From contig SCUJ01000008.1 of NCBI GenBank assembly GCA_004297165.1, forward strand, positions 248,001 through 312,000: DNA of 64,000 nt, read 5' to 3'. The DNA is from Gammaproteobacteria bacterium (lineage in GTDB: Bacteria; Pseudomonadota; Gammaproteobacteria; Eutrophobiales; Eutrophobiaceae). The translations under genes were made by a program, and so were the position numbers. The notes below the pieces were generated by a model. That model saw only the letters and a program-made list of their open reading frames with translations, was not told the origin of the DNA and did not search any database. Shown here piece after piece: positions 17,824 through 26,443 of this stretch; the stretch's first letter is position 1, and the number at the start of each line of letters is the position of its first letter.

Positions 17824-18933
17824 TTAAAAGCCTTCCAGATCGATCTCTTTGGCGATCAATGAAGAGAATCTTCGCGCCCCCAGGTCGCTAAAATGCACCA
17901 AATCTCCGAAGCATTCTCGGCAACCGTTAAGGCTGGTTGCGCTGTCTATAATTTGGATATTATTGTCTTTCGCAACTTGAGTCATGATTGCATTTGCGGC
18001 ATGTTCAAACGGCACTATGACATTAAGGTTTACATGTGGGATAAAAACACGCGCCGACCATAGATCCGGGAGATCCTTTGATCTAGGCGGATCTGTAGCG
18101 CGTATTGCGTGTGTTATCAGCACGGGGCGAGCGCCGGATTCTTTGACGGTAATCACCAGTTGAGTAAGATCCTCCTTAAACATCTCGAGACTTTCCTCGG
18201 GGATCTCGCTGAACAATCTTTCTTTGGGTTCAGCCGCGATCGCACGTTGTACGGTGATCTGATCTCGGTATATCTGGATATAAGGGGGGAAACTGAAAAC
18301 ATCTCTCAGACGACCTATAAATCTGGATCTATATTCCAGTTGTATATCTGGGTTAAGAATTGGCCTGTCAGGAGAACTTTGATTACCAGTGTTTCCCAAG
18401 ATTTCTGGTTTATTCAATCTATCCATTGCCAGATAAAAATTTGATGACGGGTAAATCAAGACGAGATTTGGGCGAAATTGCGCGACCTGATATTTCCAGT
18501 AATCCCGCATACTGCCAAGGGTCATACCCACTACCGCTGTATTGATTACTTCCGTACAAGTGTGTGGATATTGGGCGGCAAGCATTGCGCCCAATTGAGC
18601 CGGATACTCCTTGTCAGGTGATTCGTATAAACCAAAGGTCTCAGATGCGCCAATCACGACGATACGTATACAACCGGGCTGCGCCTGAAGGTTTATCTCA
18701 GGTCCGCGAAAACCATAGCTGTTCAAATTCCATTTTTTATAGCGGCCGTGTGGTCTGCCGCGGCGACCGTGAGTATCCTGCGTAAATAAATCCTCCCTTC
18801 CCGGAGATGCCAGCAGCGGTACATCTTCAAATAGCCAATCGTCAAACCGGGCGGTGAATTCGGCCGCGACAAGCGATGTAAGTCCAGCAAGCAAGACAAG
18901 CCCTGTGGTTTTACACAAATCGGTAAATTTCAT
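17824..18933 (-). CDS. Periplasmic SGNH-hydrolase-like partner of the MBOAT acyltransferase
   Basis: 369 residues. A single N-terminal hydrophobic segment (about 8-25) probably anchors or exports it. The SGNH blocks are visible: IVVIGASETFGLYES (nucleophile Ser), a Gly in NTAVVGMTLG, Asn in YPSSNFY, and the C-terminal Asp/His pair in DLVHFSDLGA. In AlgJ/AlgX and PatB-like systems this fold receives the acyl group from MBOAT and places it on the polymer. The 12-base spacing to the MBOAT gene supports a two-gene operon. It could instead be a deacylase. Confidence 0.75.
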   Translation of the reverse strand: MKFTDLCKTTGLVLLAGLTSLVAAEFTARFDDWLFEDVPLLASPGREDLFTQDTHGRRGRPHGRYKKWNLNSYGFRGPEINLQAQPGCIRIVVIGASETFGLYESPDKEYPAQLGAMLAAQYPHTCTEVINTAVVGMTLGSMRDYWKYQVAQFRPNLVLIYPSSNFYLAMDRLNKPEILGNTGNQSSPDRPILNPDIQLEYRSRFIGRLRDVFSFPPYIQIYRDQITVQRAIAAEPKERLFSEIPEESLEMFKEDLTQLVITVKESGARPVLITHAIRATDPPRSKDLPDLWSARVFIPHVNLNVIVPFEHAANAIMTQVAKDNNIQIIDSATSLNGCRECFGDLVHFSDLGARRFSSLIAKEIDLEGF

Positions 18934-18974
18934 GAGTTAACGTTTACTAACGAGTGACTATTGTATCGACTTAT

Positions 18975-19760
18975 TTATGGGGCAACACAATCCCAGATCC
19001 GCAAAAACTCATGCAAGTGTGCCCTGCCCGCACCACGCAGCATCTGTTTGAGGCGTTCGCATTCCCGGTGATGTTCTGACTCGGAGTAACGGCCACGGAT
19101 TTTTTCGTAACGCAGGTAGATGAGATAGGTGTTCAGGACATCCGTCTCACAATAATTCCGGATGGCCTCGATCTCCCCGTTCTGATAGCAGTCCCAGACC
19201 CTTCCGCCGTCCATGCCCATCTTGCCTGGGAAACCGAGCATGCCGGCGATCTCGTTCAAAGGGGCAACAGCGCGGTATTCATAGCCGGAGATGATATCCA
19301 TCAGATCGGTGTGGCGCTTGTGGTAACGACTGAGATAATTATTCCAGCGGAAGGCCTGATCGTCTTCGCCGGTTTCCCAGTAGCGCGGGGACGCCACCCC
19401 GTGCAGGAGCGCCCGGTAATGCAGCACCGGCAGATCGAAACCGTGCCCGTTCCAGGACACCAGCACCGGAGTGTATTTCTCGACCCCTTCGAAGAAACGC
19501 TGGATTAGTTCCGCCTCGCCGGAAGCGGCCTCGCCCAGCGACCAGACATTGAGCTTGTCCCTGGTCGCTAGCACCACCGAGATGGCGATGATCCGATGCA
19601 GGTGATGGCGCAGAAAATCGCTGTTACCGCCCGTATCCTGGCGACGCTTGATGAACATGACCTCGGCGACTTCCCGATCCGTCAGCCCTTCCAGATTATA
19701 AATCCGCCGGCCGCTGTCGACATCGGGGATGGTTTCGATATCGAAGACCAGTGTGGTCAT
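18975..19760 (-). CDS. PolB-like predicted 3'-5' exonuclease
   Basis: 261 residues. DEDD-type exonuclease motifs: LVFDIETIPD near the N-terminus (ExoI), SWNGHGFDLPVL (ExoII), and YCETDVLNTYLIY (ExoIII), with DLMD between. It belongs to the ribonuclease-H-like family of stand-alone PolB proofreading domains; its substrate is not established. The ATG at 19760 (MTTLVFDIET) is chosen because an open extension of 64 codons upstream is Pro/Arg-rich and overlaps the ydbL gene. It follows ydbL on the same strand. Confidence 0.85.
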   Translation of the reverse strand: MTTLVFDIETIPDVDSGRRIYNLEGLTDREVAEVMFIKRRQDTGGNSDFLRHHLHRIIAISVVLATRDKLNVWSLGEAASGEAELIQRFFEGVEKYTPVLVSWNGHGFDLPVLHYRALLHGVASPRYWETGEDDQAFRWNNYLSRYHKRHTDLMDIISGYEYRAVAPLNEIAGMLGFPGKMGMDGGRVWDCYQNGEIEAIRNYCETDVLNTYLIYLRYEKIRGRYSESEHHRECERLKQMLRGAGRAHLHEFLRIWDCVAP

Positions 19761-19788
19761 GCCATTCCGCCCGGGCTTGCGGAGTCTT

Positions 19789-20394
19789 TTACTTCTGCGA
19801 CCAGTTACCACCGGGACCGACATACCACCAGCCGCCGGGGGCATTGGCGACCCAGCGCCGGGCGAAGGTGGCGCGGATCTCGGCCTCCCATTCAGGATGA
19901 CCATTGGCCTCTGCAAGTTCGCTGTAGAGTGCGAGCCGATCGCGATTTTCATCCGCTACCAGCATCTTTACCGTATTGCGCTCACGCAGCGGGATCGCCT
20001 CCTCGGCGCGCAGCGTGATCAAACCCTGCGCATCCATACCGACCGCCCCGCTGTTGTAATACGGTTCGAGGCGGGCATGCCGCTCTGTCATCAGTGAGCG
20101 CAGGCGGTTGATCCCCGGTGTCGAGATGTTGATATCCGGCTGCTGTGCAAAGGCCGGCGGAATCACCTGTTCCAACAGTCCGGCGATCAGTCTGGCGCTC
20201 CAGGAGGGAATATAAGTCTGGTCCGGCTCTGTGGCCGGGTCATTCTGCTGATTCTGATCCTTTCCATAGACCTGTTTGATGATGGTATCCGCCGCGCTTT
20301 CGGCCGCCGCCGCCGGGAAATAGACATTGATGGTGACGCAGGCCATCAATAACAGCAGGGAGGAAAGGATGAAGAGGTTCTTGTAGGCGTTCAT
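19789..20394 (-). CDS. ydbL: YdbL/DUF1318 family lipoprotein
   Basis: 201 residues. The start ATG at 20394 has AGGAGT seven bases upstream and opens a lipoprotein signal with lipobox LMAC (Cys19), followed by VTINVYFPAAAAE. The rest is the DUF1318 domain, ending in a glycine/tryptophan-rich tail (GGWWYVGPGGNW). In E. coli, YdbL works with YdbH and the lipoprotein YnbE in an outer-membrane lipid-homeostasis system. Here ydbH lies just upstream and no ynbE fits in the 91-base gap, so the lipidated N-terminus may take over the YnbE-like anchoring; that last step is inference. Confidence 0.8.
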   Translation of the reverse strand: MNAYKNLFILSSLLLLMACVTINVYFPAAAAESAADTIIKQVYGKDQNQQNDPATEPDQTYIPSWSARLIAGLLEQVIPPAFAQQPDINISTPGINRLRSLMTERHARLEPYYNSGAVGMDAQGLITLRAEEAIPLRERNTVKMLVADENRDRLALYSELAEANGHPEWEAEIRATFARRWVANAPGGWWYVGPGGNWSQK

Positions 20395-20485
20395 ATCGCT
20401 GACTCCTGTTAAATCCGCTGGCGTGCCGGGTAACCTGTCCCGGTATTTTACAGATATACAGCACAACATAAACCGCCCCCTGACA

Positions 20486-22546
20486 TCACCGGATCTCGAA
20501 TCCGCCCCGGGATATCTGTTTCAGGCCATCGATCAATTCATCCCAACTGATCGAGCGTCCCAACGCCCGCACCTCCACCCAGGGGGGCAGCATACCGCCA
20601 CGGGTAAGGAGAAAAGACCCACCTTCCACGGCGCGGATGCCACCGAGTTCGCAGACGCCCCCGTGCAGATAGCAACTGATCCCGAGTTGCCCGTAGGAAT
20701 ATTCCGGGAAGAGACGCAGGAATCCGCGCGACATCGTGCCGCTCAGGCCGCCGCCCAACTGATTGAGGTTTTCCAGGGCGCGGCGGCTGATGCGATGCGG
20801 GCGCGTGTCATCGACCGTGGCGAATTGCGCCTCGAAGCTCATGGGACGCCAGTCCTCGAGCACCAGATTGCTCACGGCGCCGGCGAGCGTGCCCTCGATC
20901 TTGCCGAAGGTGAAGGTCTGGGTCAGTTGCTCCAGGTCCAGGCGCTCGAAATCGACATCGCCCTGCAACACGGAATACTGGCTGAAGAGACCGGTGATGG
21001 TCAGGTCGCGGAGCGTGACCGCGCCGCCGAAGACATCGATATTCAGGTCGCCGTTCAGTTCGAGGGCATTATTCTCGTAGTGCAGGCCATTGAACTCCCC
21101 GGCCAGGGTCCCGGTCAGCACCGGCCAGCCCATGGCCTGGGAAAATTCATCGAGGGAAACCGGCGCGAGGCGACCGTCGAGCGTGATACTGAATCCCGGC
21201 TTGCCGAAATTCCGGACTTGGAAATCCTCGATATGAAACACGCCATCCAGGATGGGGATATCCCGCCATTCCGCGACCTCGATCTTGTCCCCTCTGGATT
21301 CGAACGCCATATCGCCCGCGCCCAGGTTCAGTCGGTAGAATCTGAGGCCCTCCCAGCCCAGGGTCGAGCGAACCGGGGCCTCATCCCCGTTCACGCGCAG
21401 ATCCCCATGCAGGCCATAGATCGCAAAGCGCCTGTGGGCATCGGCAAGATGCAGATCGCCGATCCTGAGCCAGGCCTCCTCCACCTCGCCCTTGCGCCAC
21501 CGAATGCCCGTCTCCAGGACTCCCACAAGTTCTAGATTATTGATCGAGGTGCGCAATAACAGGGGTTGTAGATAGATCGGATAGGTCTGCTCCAACGCCG
21601 GCGCCGTGAGCGCCAACTGGAAGCTGGAAATCGCGAGTTCAGGCGAGAGATTTCCTTCCACGCCAAGGGCCACTTGCAGGATCCCGGGATGACTGTAAAA
21701 GAAATGTTTGATGAGAAAATGGTCCTGCCCTGGATCCCAGGTTACATCGAGATCCACGATGATGGGCTCGGCGCCAGGCTCTATATAAAAACCCGGCCAC
21801 TCGCCCATGACCTCGCGGGGCGAGATCAGGTAGACGGCGCCCTCCTTGAGCTTCATTGTGGCTGAGAGGCGCCACGCCTCATCCCGTTGTTCCGCGTTAA
21901 GTGTCAGTGCGGCATTCACATGTTCCAGGACGCTTTCAGCCGAGAGGTTCAGATCGGCCAGGTCGCCTTGCAACGAGACTGCGCTCAACCGCGCGCCTTC
22001 GCCCTTGACCTCCACGGCGCCGTTGAACATGCCACCGGTCAACGTCTCTGCGCCAGTCGCAACCAACCTTGTTCGCAGTCCTCCGGCGAGCAGCGAGAGG
22101 TCGAACGCCATATTCCCGGACTTGAATTCCCAGCGCCGCTCAGCGCCGAGGCCCAGGGCGAACTCCACCTTCATCCGGGTGCGCGCGCCATCCTTGTGTC
22201 CCAACCCCAGCACGCCCTCGGCGCAACTCAGATACTCATCCCTCCAGATAGCGGTTTGACACTCAATTAAAAAAGAGCTTTCTGCGGCAGCGGTGCTTGC
22301 TGGCGCGATATCGCCCCGCAGTAACAATGAAACATGGTCGTCCGATTTCCAGTCGATTTCAGCCACGAGGTCGGTCAGGGTAAGGACCTCCGTCTCGATA
22401 CGTCCGAGATCGACCCGAAGGCCGCTGAGGGCGTATGCCCCAGGCACATGAACAAATGACAGTCCGAGGATACAGGCACAGCAGATATCCCGGAGACGTA
22501 AAGGACGCGAGACGGCGGACAGGTCCGGACCGCGCATGTTCAGCAC
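20486..22546 (-). CDS. ydbH: YdbH family AsmA/TamB-like protein
   Basis: 686 residues, shorter than E. coli YdbH (about 880). The N-terminus has one hydrophobic segment (about 20-40) that acts as signal or anchor. The long body alternates short hydrophobic and polar strands, as in bridge-type beta-groove lipid-transport proteins, and the C-terminal part (RRALENLNQLGGG, then FLRLFPEYSYGQLGISC) matches the family. It is thought to span the periplasm and help move phospholipid to the outer membrane. The frame opens at GTG 22546; ATG 22537 is equally possible. ydbL follows on the same strand. Confidence 0.75.
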   Translation of the reverse strand: MLNMRGPDLSAVSRPLRLRDICCACILGLSFVHVPGAYALSGLRVDLGRIETEVLTLTDLVAEIDWKSDDHVSLLLRGDIAPASTAAAESSFLIECQTAIWRDEYLSCAEGVLGLGHKDGARTRMKVEFALGLGAERRWEFKSGNMAFDLSLLAGGLRTRLVATGAETLTGGMFNGAVEVKGEGARLSAVSLQGDLADLNLSAESVLEHVNAALTLNAEQRDEAWRLSATMKLKEGAVYLISPREVMGEWPGFYIEPGAEPIIVDLDVTWDPGQDHFLIKHFFYSHPGILQVALGVEGNLSPELAISSFQLALTAPALEQTYPIYLQPLLLRTSINNLELVGVLETGIRWRKGEVEEAWLRIGDLHLADAHRRFAIYGLHGDLRVNGDEAPVRSTLGWEGLRFYRLNLGAGDMAFESRGDKIEVAEWRDIPILDGVFHIEDFQVRNFGKPGFSITLDGRLAPVSLDEFSQAMGWPVLTGTLAGEFNGLHYENNALELNGDLNIDVFGGAVTLRDLTITGLFSQYSVLQGDVDFERLDLEQLTQTFTFGKIEGTLAGAVSNLVLEDWRPMSFEAQFATVDDTRPHRISRRALENLNQLGGGLSGTMSRGFLRLFPEYSYGQLGISCYLHGGVCELGGIRAVEGGSFLLTRGGMLPPWVEVRALGRSISWDELIDGLKQISRGGFEIR

Positions 22547-22567
22547 ATGCGGCGGCGGGAACCGCGT

Positions 22568-23506
22568 TCAGGCGTTGGGGAAGACCCCGGTGGACAGATA
22601 ACGATCGCCACGATCGCAGATAATGGTCACGATGACGGCATTCTCCACCTCGCGCGACAGTTTCAAGGCGGCAAAGATTGCCCCGCCCGAGGAGATGCCG
22701 GCGAAAATACCTTCCTCCGCGGCCAGCCGGCGTGCGGTCTCTTCGGCCTCGGCAGGAGTGATGTCGATGATCCGATCGACCCGGTCGCGCTGGAAGATCT
22801 TCGGCAGATAGGCGGGAGGCCAGCGCCGGATCCCGGGGATGTTCTCGTCGCCCGCGGGCTGGACGCCGACGACCTGCACGGACTGATTCTGTTCCTTGAG
22901 GTAGCGGGAGACGCCCATGATCGTCCCGGTGGTGCCCATGGCGCTGACGAAATGCGTCACCTTGCCGCCGGTATCGCGCCAGATCTCCGGGCCGGTCCCT
23001 TCGTAATGGCAGAGCGGATTATCCGGATTCGCGAACTGATCGAGGACCTTGCCCCTGCCCTCGCGCTGCATCTCGAGGGCAAGGTCCCGCGACCCCTCCA
23101 TCCCGGAATCCTTGCTCACCAGGATGATCTCCGCGCCGAAGGCCCGCATCGGGGCTCGGCGCTCCTCGCTCATATGCTCCGGCATGATCAGGATCATCTT
23201 GTAACCGCGGATCGCCGCCACCATCGCCAGCGCGATCCCGGTGTTGCCGCTGGTGGCCTCGATCAGGGTATCGCCCGGCTTGATCTCGCCGCGCTCCTCG
23301 GCGTGCATGATCATGCTGAGCGCGGGGCGGTCCTTCACGGATCCGGCGGGGTTGTCGCCCTCGAGTTTGGCATAAACGATGTTGCTCGTTTTGCCTGGCA
23401 TGCGCTGCAGGGCCACCATGGGTGTATTGCCCACGCAGGCATCGATGGTTTGCAGTTGTACGCGCTTATGAAGGCCGGGTTTGCCGGGTGAATTTGTTTC
23501 GCTCAT
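22568..23506 (-). CDS. cysM: Cysteine synthase B
   Basis: 312 residues. PLP-dependent beta-family fold: VGNTPMVAL near the N-terminus, the PLP-binding Lys in NPAGSVKDRPA, the substrate loop EATSGNTGIALA, and the glycine-rich phosphate cup GTTGTIMG. Compared with CysK the sequence and length are CysM-like. It makes cysteine from O-acetylserine and sulfide or thiosulfate. It lies between rimI and ydbH on the same strand with short gaps. Confidence 0.93.
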   Translation of the reverse strand: MSETNSPGKPGLHKRVQLQTIDACVGNTPMVALQRMPGKTSNIVYAKLEGDNPAGSVKDRPALSMIMHAEERGEIKPGDTLIEATSGNTGIALAMVAAIRGYKMILIMPEHMSEERRAPMRAFGAEIILVSKDSGMEGSRDLALEMQREGRGKVLDQFANPDNPLCHYEGTGPEIWRDTGGKVTHFVSAMGTTGTIMGVSRYLKEQNQSVQVVGVQPAGDENIPGIRRWPPAYLPKIFQRDRVDRIIDITPAEAEETARRLAAEEGIFAGISSGGAIFAALKLSREVENAVIVTIICDRGDRYLSTGVFPNA

Positions 23507-23515
23507 GGATACAGA

Positions 23516-23983
23516 TCATACCAGACTGCGGGCCATGATTAATGCATCTTCTCGGCCTTTGCTGGCGGGATAGTAGTTGCGCCGCAGGCCGACTTCATTG
23601 AAGCCGTTGTCGGCATAAAGCCGCCGTGCCGCCGCGTTCGAGGGCCGCACTTCCAGAAACACGACTTCCGCGTGATGGTCCCGCGCGACATCCAGCATGT
23701 GTTCCAGCAACATCCTCCCGAGTCCGCGACCCTGAAGTTCTGGTTTTATACAGAGGTTCAGGAGGTGGCATTCCCCGGCCCCGACCGTCATGATGCCGTA
23801 ACCGTTCGTCTTGCCGTCCTGTTCCACGATCCAGCAACAATATCTGGCCACCAGGCAGTCGCTGAAGATGGTGAAGGTCCAGGGATGGGGATAGGCGGAC
23901 TCTTCGATATCCATGACCGCATCGAGGTCCTCCTCCGTCATGGGGCGGAACCGGGGCAGGGCTGGTTTCACCACGGCGCTCAT
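23516..23983 (-). CDS. rimI: Ribosomal protein S18 alanine N-acetyltransferase
   Basis: 155 residues, GNAT fold. The acetyl-CoA loop QGRGLGRMLLEHM is clear, with the preceding LLNLCIKPELQ strand, the EVRPSNAAARRLYADNGF region and a YYPASKGREDALIM tail typical of RimI. The ATG at 23983 overlaps the TGA of the uracil-DNA glycosylase gene (ATGA), so the two are coupled; an upstream extension of 40 codons inside that gene is rejected. RimI acetylates the N-terminus of S18, and the pairing with a type 4 UDG gene is common in gammaproteobacteria. Confidence 0.92.
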   Translation of the reverse strand: MSAVVKPALPRFRPMTEEDLDAVMDIEESAYPHPWTFTIFSDCLVARYCCWIVEQDGKTNGYGIMTVGAGECHLLNLCIKPELQGRGLGRMLLEHMLDVARDHHAEVVFLEVRPSNAAARRLYADNGFNEVGLRRNYYPASKGREDALIMARSLV

Positions 23984-24669
23984 GACTTCCCCGGATACAG
24001 CGAGAGGGCGAGTTGCAGGTCCTGCCAGGCCTTGCGTTTTTCGGCCGGACTGCGCAGCAGATAGGCGGGATGGTAAGTCACCACCACCGGGATCCCGTTC
24101 CATTCCCAGGGTTTGCCGCGCATGCGTCCGAGCGGCGTCTCCACCTTAAGGAGGTTATGCGCGGCGATCCGGCCCAGCACCAGGATCAAGGCCGGGCGGA
24201 TCAGATCGATCTGCCGCTTCAGATAGCCTTCGCATGCGGCAACCTCCGGCGCGGACGGGTCCCGGTTATTGGGTGGGCGGCATTTCAGGATATTGGCAAT
24301 GTAGACTTCCTCCCGCGCGAGACCCATGGCGCCCAGCATGGCATTCAGCAACTGACCCGCCCGGCCCACGAACGGCTCGCCCCGGCGGTCTTCCTCGGCC
24401 CCGGGGGCCTCGCCGATGACGAGCCAGCCCGCCTTTTGATTGCCAACGCCGAAGACGGTATTCGTTCTGCCCCGATGCAGCTCGCAACGCGTGCAGGAGG
24501 CCACTTCCTCGCCGAGCGTCAGCCACTGCTCATTTTCAGCTTCTGGTTCAACACCACCAGATTTCGTTTCTGAACCAGCGCCAGCCCCGGCGCGGCTGAC
24601 CCACACGGTGACCCCCATGCGATCCAGATATTGGCGCTGCAACGGGCTCAGGTTTGCCATCGCCAGCAA
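23980..24669 (-). CDS. Uracil-DNA glycosylase, family 4 (iron-sulfur)
   Basis: 229 residues. Family 4 motifs: CTRCELHRGR (first two cluster cysteines), GEAPGAEEDRRGEPFVGRAGQ cut at GEAPG and FVGRAG (active-site region), NILKCRPPNNRDP (third Cys), and the YHPAYLLR uracil-specificity motif; a fourth Cys lies in VAACEGY. The first 60 residues form a variable linker also seen in proteins annotated as DNA polymerase-related. It removes uracil from DNA. It overlaps rimI by four bases and follows leuA by two bases, so it is probably cotranscribed with both. Confidence 0.9.
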   Translation of the reverse strand: MLAMANLSPLQRQYLDRMGVTVWVSRAGAGAGSETKSGGVEPEAENEQWLTLGEEVASCTRCELHRGRTNTVFGVGNQKAGWLVIGEAPGAEEDRRGEPFVGRAGQLLNAMLGAMGLAREEVYIANILKCRPPNNRDPSAPEVAACEGYLKRQIDLIRPALILVLGRIAAHNLLKVETPLGRMRGKPWEWNGIPVVVTYHPAYLLRSPAEKRKAWQDLQLALSLYPGKS

Positions 24670-24671
24670 CT

Positions 24672-26213
24672 CTATACCTGTTGCGGATGCGCCCGGCCCG
24701 CCTTCGGCGACCAGGCGCGGTTGAGGGCATTGATGTAGGCCCGCGCCGAGGCTGCGATGATATCCGTATCCGCGCCCCGGCCGTTGATCACCTGACCGTC
24801 CATGTCGAGCCGCACCGTGACCTCGCCCTGCGAATCCGTCCCGCCCGTGATGCTGTTGACCGAATAGAGCAGCATCCGGCTCTTGCTCTCGACCAGGCCC
24901 TCGATGGCCTTGATCACCGCATCCACGGGACCATCGCCGCGGGCGCTGCCCTGCCGTTCCTCGCCGTCGATGGCCAGGGTCACGATGGCGTGCGGAACTT
25001 CGCCGGTCTCCGACACCACTTTCATGGAGAGGAACCGGATCCTATCCTGTTCCTGATCGCGCGGACTATCGGCGATCAGCGCCTGCAAGTCCTCGTCGAA
25101 GATCTCGTGCTTCTTGTCCGCCAGTTCCTTGAACCGTTTGAAGCCCTCGTTGAGTTCCTCTTCGTTCCTGAATTCGAGGCCCAACTCCTTCAAGCGGGTC
25201 TTGAAGGCATTGCGGCCCGAATGCTTGCCCAGCACCAGACGGTTGGTCTGCCAGCCGACGTCCTGGGCGCGCATGATCTCGTAGGTCTCCCGGCTTTTGA
25301 TCACGCCGTCCTGGTGAATGCCGGCCTCGTGGGCAAAGGCATTGGCGCCGACAATCGCCTTGTTCGGCTGCACCGGAAAACCCGTGATGTTCGAAACCAA
25401 CCGCGAACAATGGACGATCTCTGTCGTATCCAGCGTCGTGTCGCAGGGAAAGGTGTCCTGACGGGTGCGCACCGCCATTACTATCTCCTCCAGCGCGGCA
25501 TTTCCGGCGCGCTCACCCAAGCCATTAATCGTACATTCGACCTGGCGCGCCCCGTTCAATACCGCCGCGAGGGAATTCGCCACCGCGAGCCCGAGGTCGT
25601 TATGACAATGAACCGAGAATACCGCCTGGTCGGAATTAGGCACCCGCTCGATGATCTGCCGGATGGTCTCCCCGAACAGGTGGGGGATGGCATAACCCAC
25701 CGTATCCGGGATGTTCACGGTCCTGGCCCCGGCCTTGATTACGGCCTCGATGATCCGGCAGAGAAAATCGATCTCGGAGCGGCCGGCGTCCTCGGGCGAG
25801 AATTCCACGTTGTCCGTGTAACGCCGCGCCCTTTGCACGGCCTTGACGGCATGATCCACCACTTCATCGGGCGTCATGCGCAGTTTCTTCTCCATATGTA
25901 TGGAGGAGGTGGCGATGAAGGTGTGGATGCGCGCCGACCTCGCCGGCTTCAGGGCCTCGGCGGCACAATCGATATCCTTATCGCTGGTGCGCGCCAGTCC
26001 GCAGACCGTGCTGTCCGTCACGGCCTCGGCGACCGCTTTCACGGCCTCGAAATCGCCGGGGCTCGCGATGGGAAAACCAGCCTCGATGATATCGACCTTC
26101 ATCTTTTCCAGGGCCTTGGCGAGCTTCAATTTCTCGTCGCGGGTCATGGAGGCGCCGGGTGATTGCTCGCCGTCGCGCAAGGTCGTATCGAATATGATTA
26201 ATTTGTCTTTCAT
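24672..26213 (-). CDS. leuA: 2-isopropylmalate synthase
   Basis: 513 residues. HMG-like TIM barrel with [16 protein letters not shown] at the N-terminus, the metal ligands in [26 protein letters not shown], and a C-terminal LeuA allosteric domain (about 390-513) that binds leucine for feedback control. First committed step of leucine synthesis. AGGA lies nine bases before the ATG. A leucine-rich leader peptide and two stem-loops precede it, indicating attenuation control. pssA lies upstream, with uracil-DNA glycosylase, rimI and cysM downstream. Confidence 0.95.
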   Translation of the reverse strand: MKDKLIIFDTTLRDGEQSPGASMTRDEKLKLAKALEKMKVDIIEAGFPIASPGDFEAVKAVAEAVTDSTVCGLARTSDKDIDCAAEALKPARSARIHTFIATSSIHMEKKLRMTPDEVVDHAVKAVQRARRYTDNVEFSPEDAGRSEIDFLCRIIEAVIKAGARTVNIPDTVGYAIPHLFGETIRQIIERVPNSDQAVFSVHCHNDLGLAVANSLAAVLNGARQVECTINGLGERAGNAALEEIVMAVRTRQDTFPCDTTLDTTEIVHCSRLVSNITGFPVQPNKAIVGANAFAHEAGIHQDGVIKSRETYEIMRAQDVGWQTNRLVLGKHSGRNAFKTRLKELGLEFRNEEELNEGFKRFKELADKKHEIFDEDLQALIADSPRDQEQDRIRFLSMKVVSETGEVPHAIVTLAIDGEERQGSARGDGPVDAVIKAIEGLVESKSRMLLYSVNSITGGTDSQGEVTVRLDMDGQVINGRGADTDIIAASARAYINALNRAWSPKAGRAHPQQV

Positions 26214-26245
26214 GATCGTACATCCTAATTTACGGAACTCAGGCT

Positions 26246-26270
26246 CACAATACCGCCTTCGCGGATTGTG
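26246..26270 (-). promoter_or_regulatory. Stem-loop in the leuA leader
   Basis: CACAAT (26246-26251) pairs with ATTGTG (26265-26270), and CCGC (26253-26256) with GCGG (26261-26264) around a four-base loop, with one unpaired base. It lies between the Leu-rich leader peptide and the leuA ribosome binding site. No T-run follows on the - strand, so it is not a standard intrinsic terminator; it may act in attenuation by another route. Confidence 0.55.
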
Positions 26271-26306
26271 CTCGGATAACTGATGAATTGTATGGTGCGA
26301 GGAAGT

Positions 26307-26322
26307 CTGCCCGTCAGGGCAG
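26307..26322 (-). promoter_or_regulatory. Stem-loop overlapping the leader-peptide stop codon
   Basis: CTGCCC (26307-26312) and GGGCAG (26317-26322) form a six-base-pair stem with a four-base loop. The stem covers the last Leu codon, the Pro codon and the TGA of the leader peptide, so a ribosome stalled at the Leu run would prevent or alter its folding. This is the position expected of the first pairing element of an attenuator. Confidence 0.55.
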
Positions 26323-26394
26323 CAGGAGCAGGAGGGCGACGCGGCTGTTCAAGGCGCGTTCAAATGCAGGGTTCTGGATTCCGCTTGGATACAT
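26314..26394 (-). CDS. leuL: leu operon leader peptide (26 residues, five consecutive Leu)
   Basis: A short frame of 26 codons starts at ATG 26394 and ends at TGA 26316-26314. It ends ...RVALLLLLP, with the five Leu codons CTC CTG CTC CTG CTG at 26334-26320 immediately before Pro and stop. It lies about 100 bases upstream of leuA, is followed by stem-loops and is flanked by no other gene. A run of codons for the pathway's end product in such a peptide is the defining trait of ribosome-mediated attenuation (as with E. coli leuL). No clear Shine-Dalgarno precedes the ATG; a possible promoter would make it nearly leaderless. Confidence 0.75.
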   Translation of the reverse strand: MYPSGIQNPAFERALNSRVALLLLLP

Positions 26395-26403
26395 GAGGGG
26401 CAC

Positions 26404-26431
26404 TATATAACCGAATCAATGGACCGCGCAA
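26404..26431 (-). promoter_or_regulatory. Possible sigma-70 promoter for leuL-leuA
   Basis: On the - strand TTGCGC (26431-26426), a 16-base spacer and TATATA (26409-26404) form a weak -35/-10 pair just after the pssA stop. Transcription would begin only a few bases before the leader ATG. Read-through from the ilv-pssA transcript is the alternative. Confidence 0.35.
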
Positions 26432-26443
26432 GCTTGGTCTTTA

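Noticed and set aside
24654-26162. A 502-codon + strand frame opposite leuA, rich in His, Arg and Asp.
   Set aside because: Antisense shadow of leuA; no ribosome binding site and no recognisable domain.
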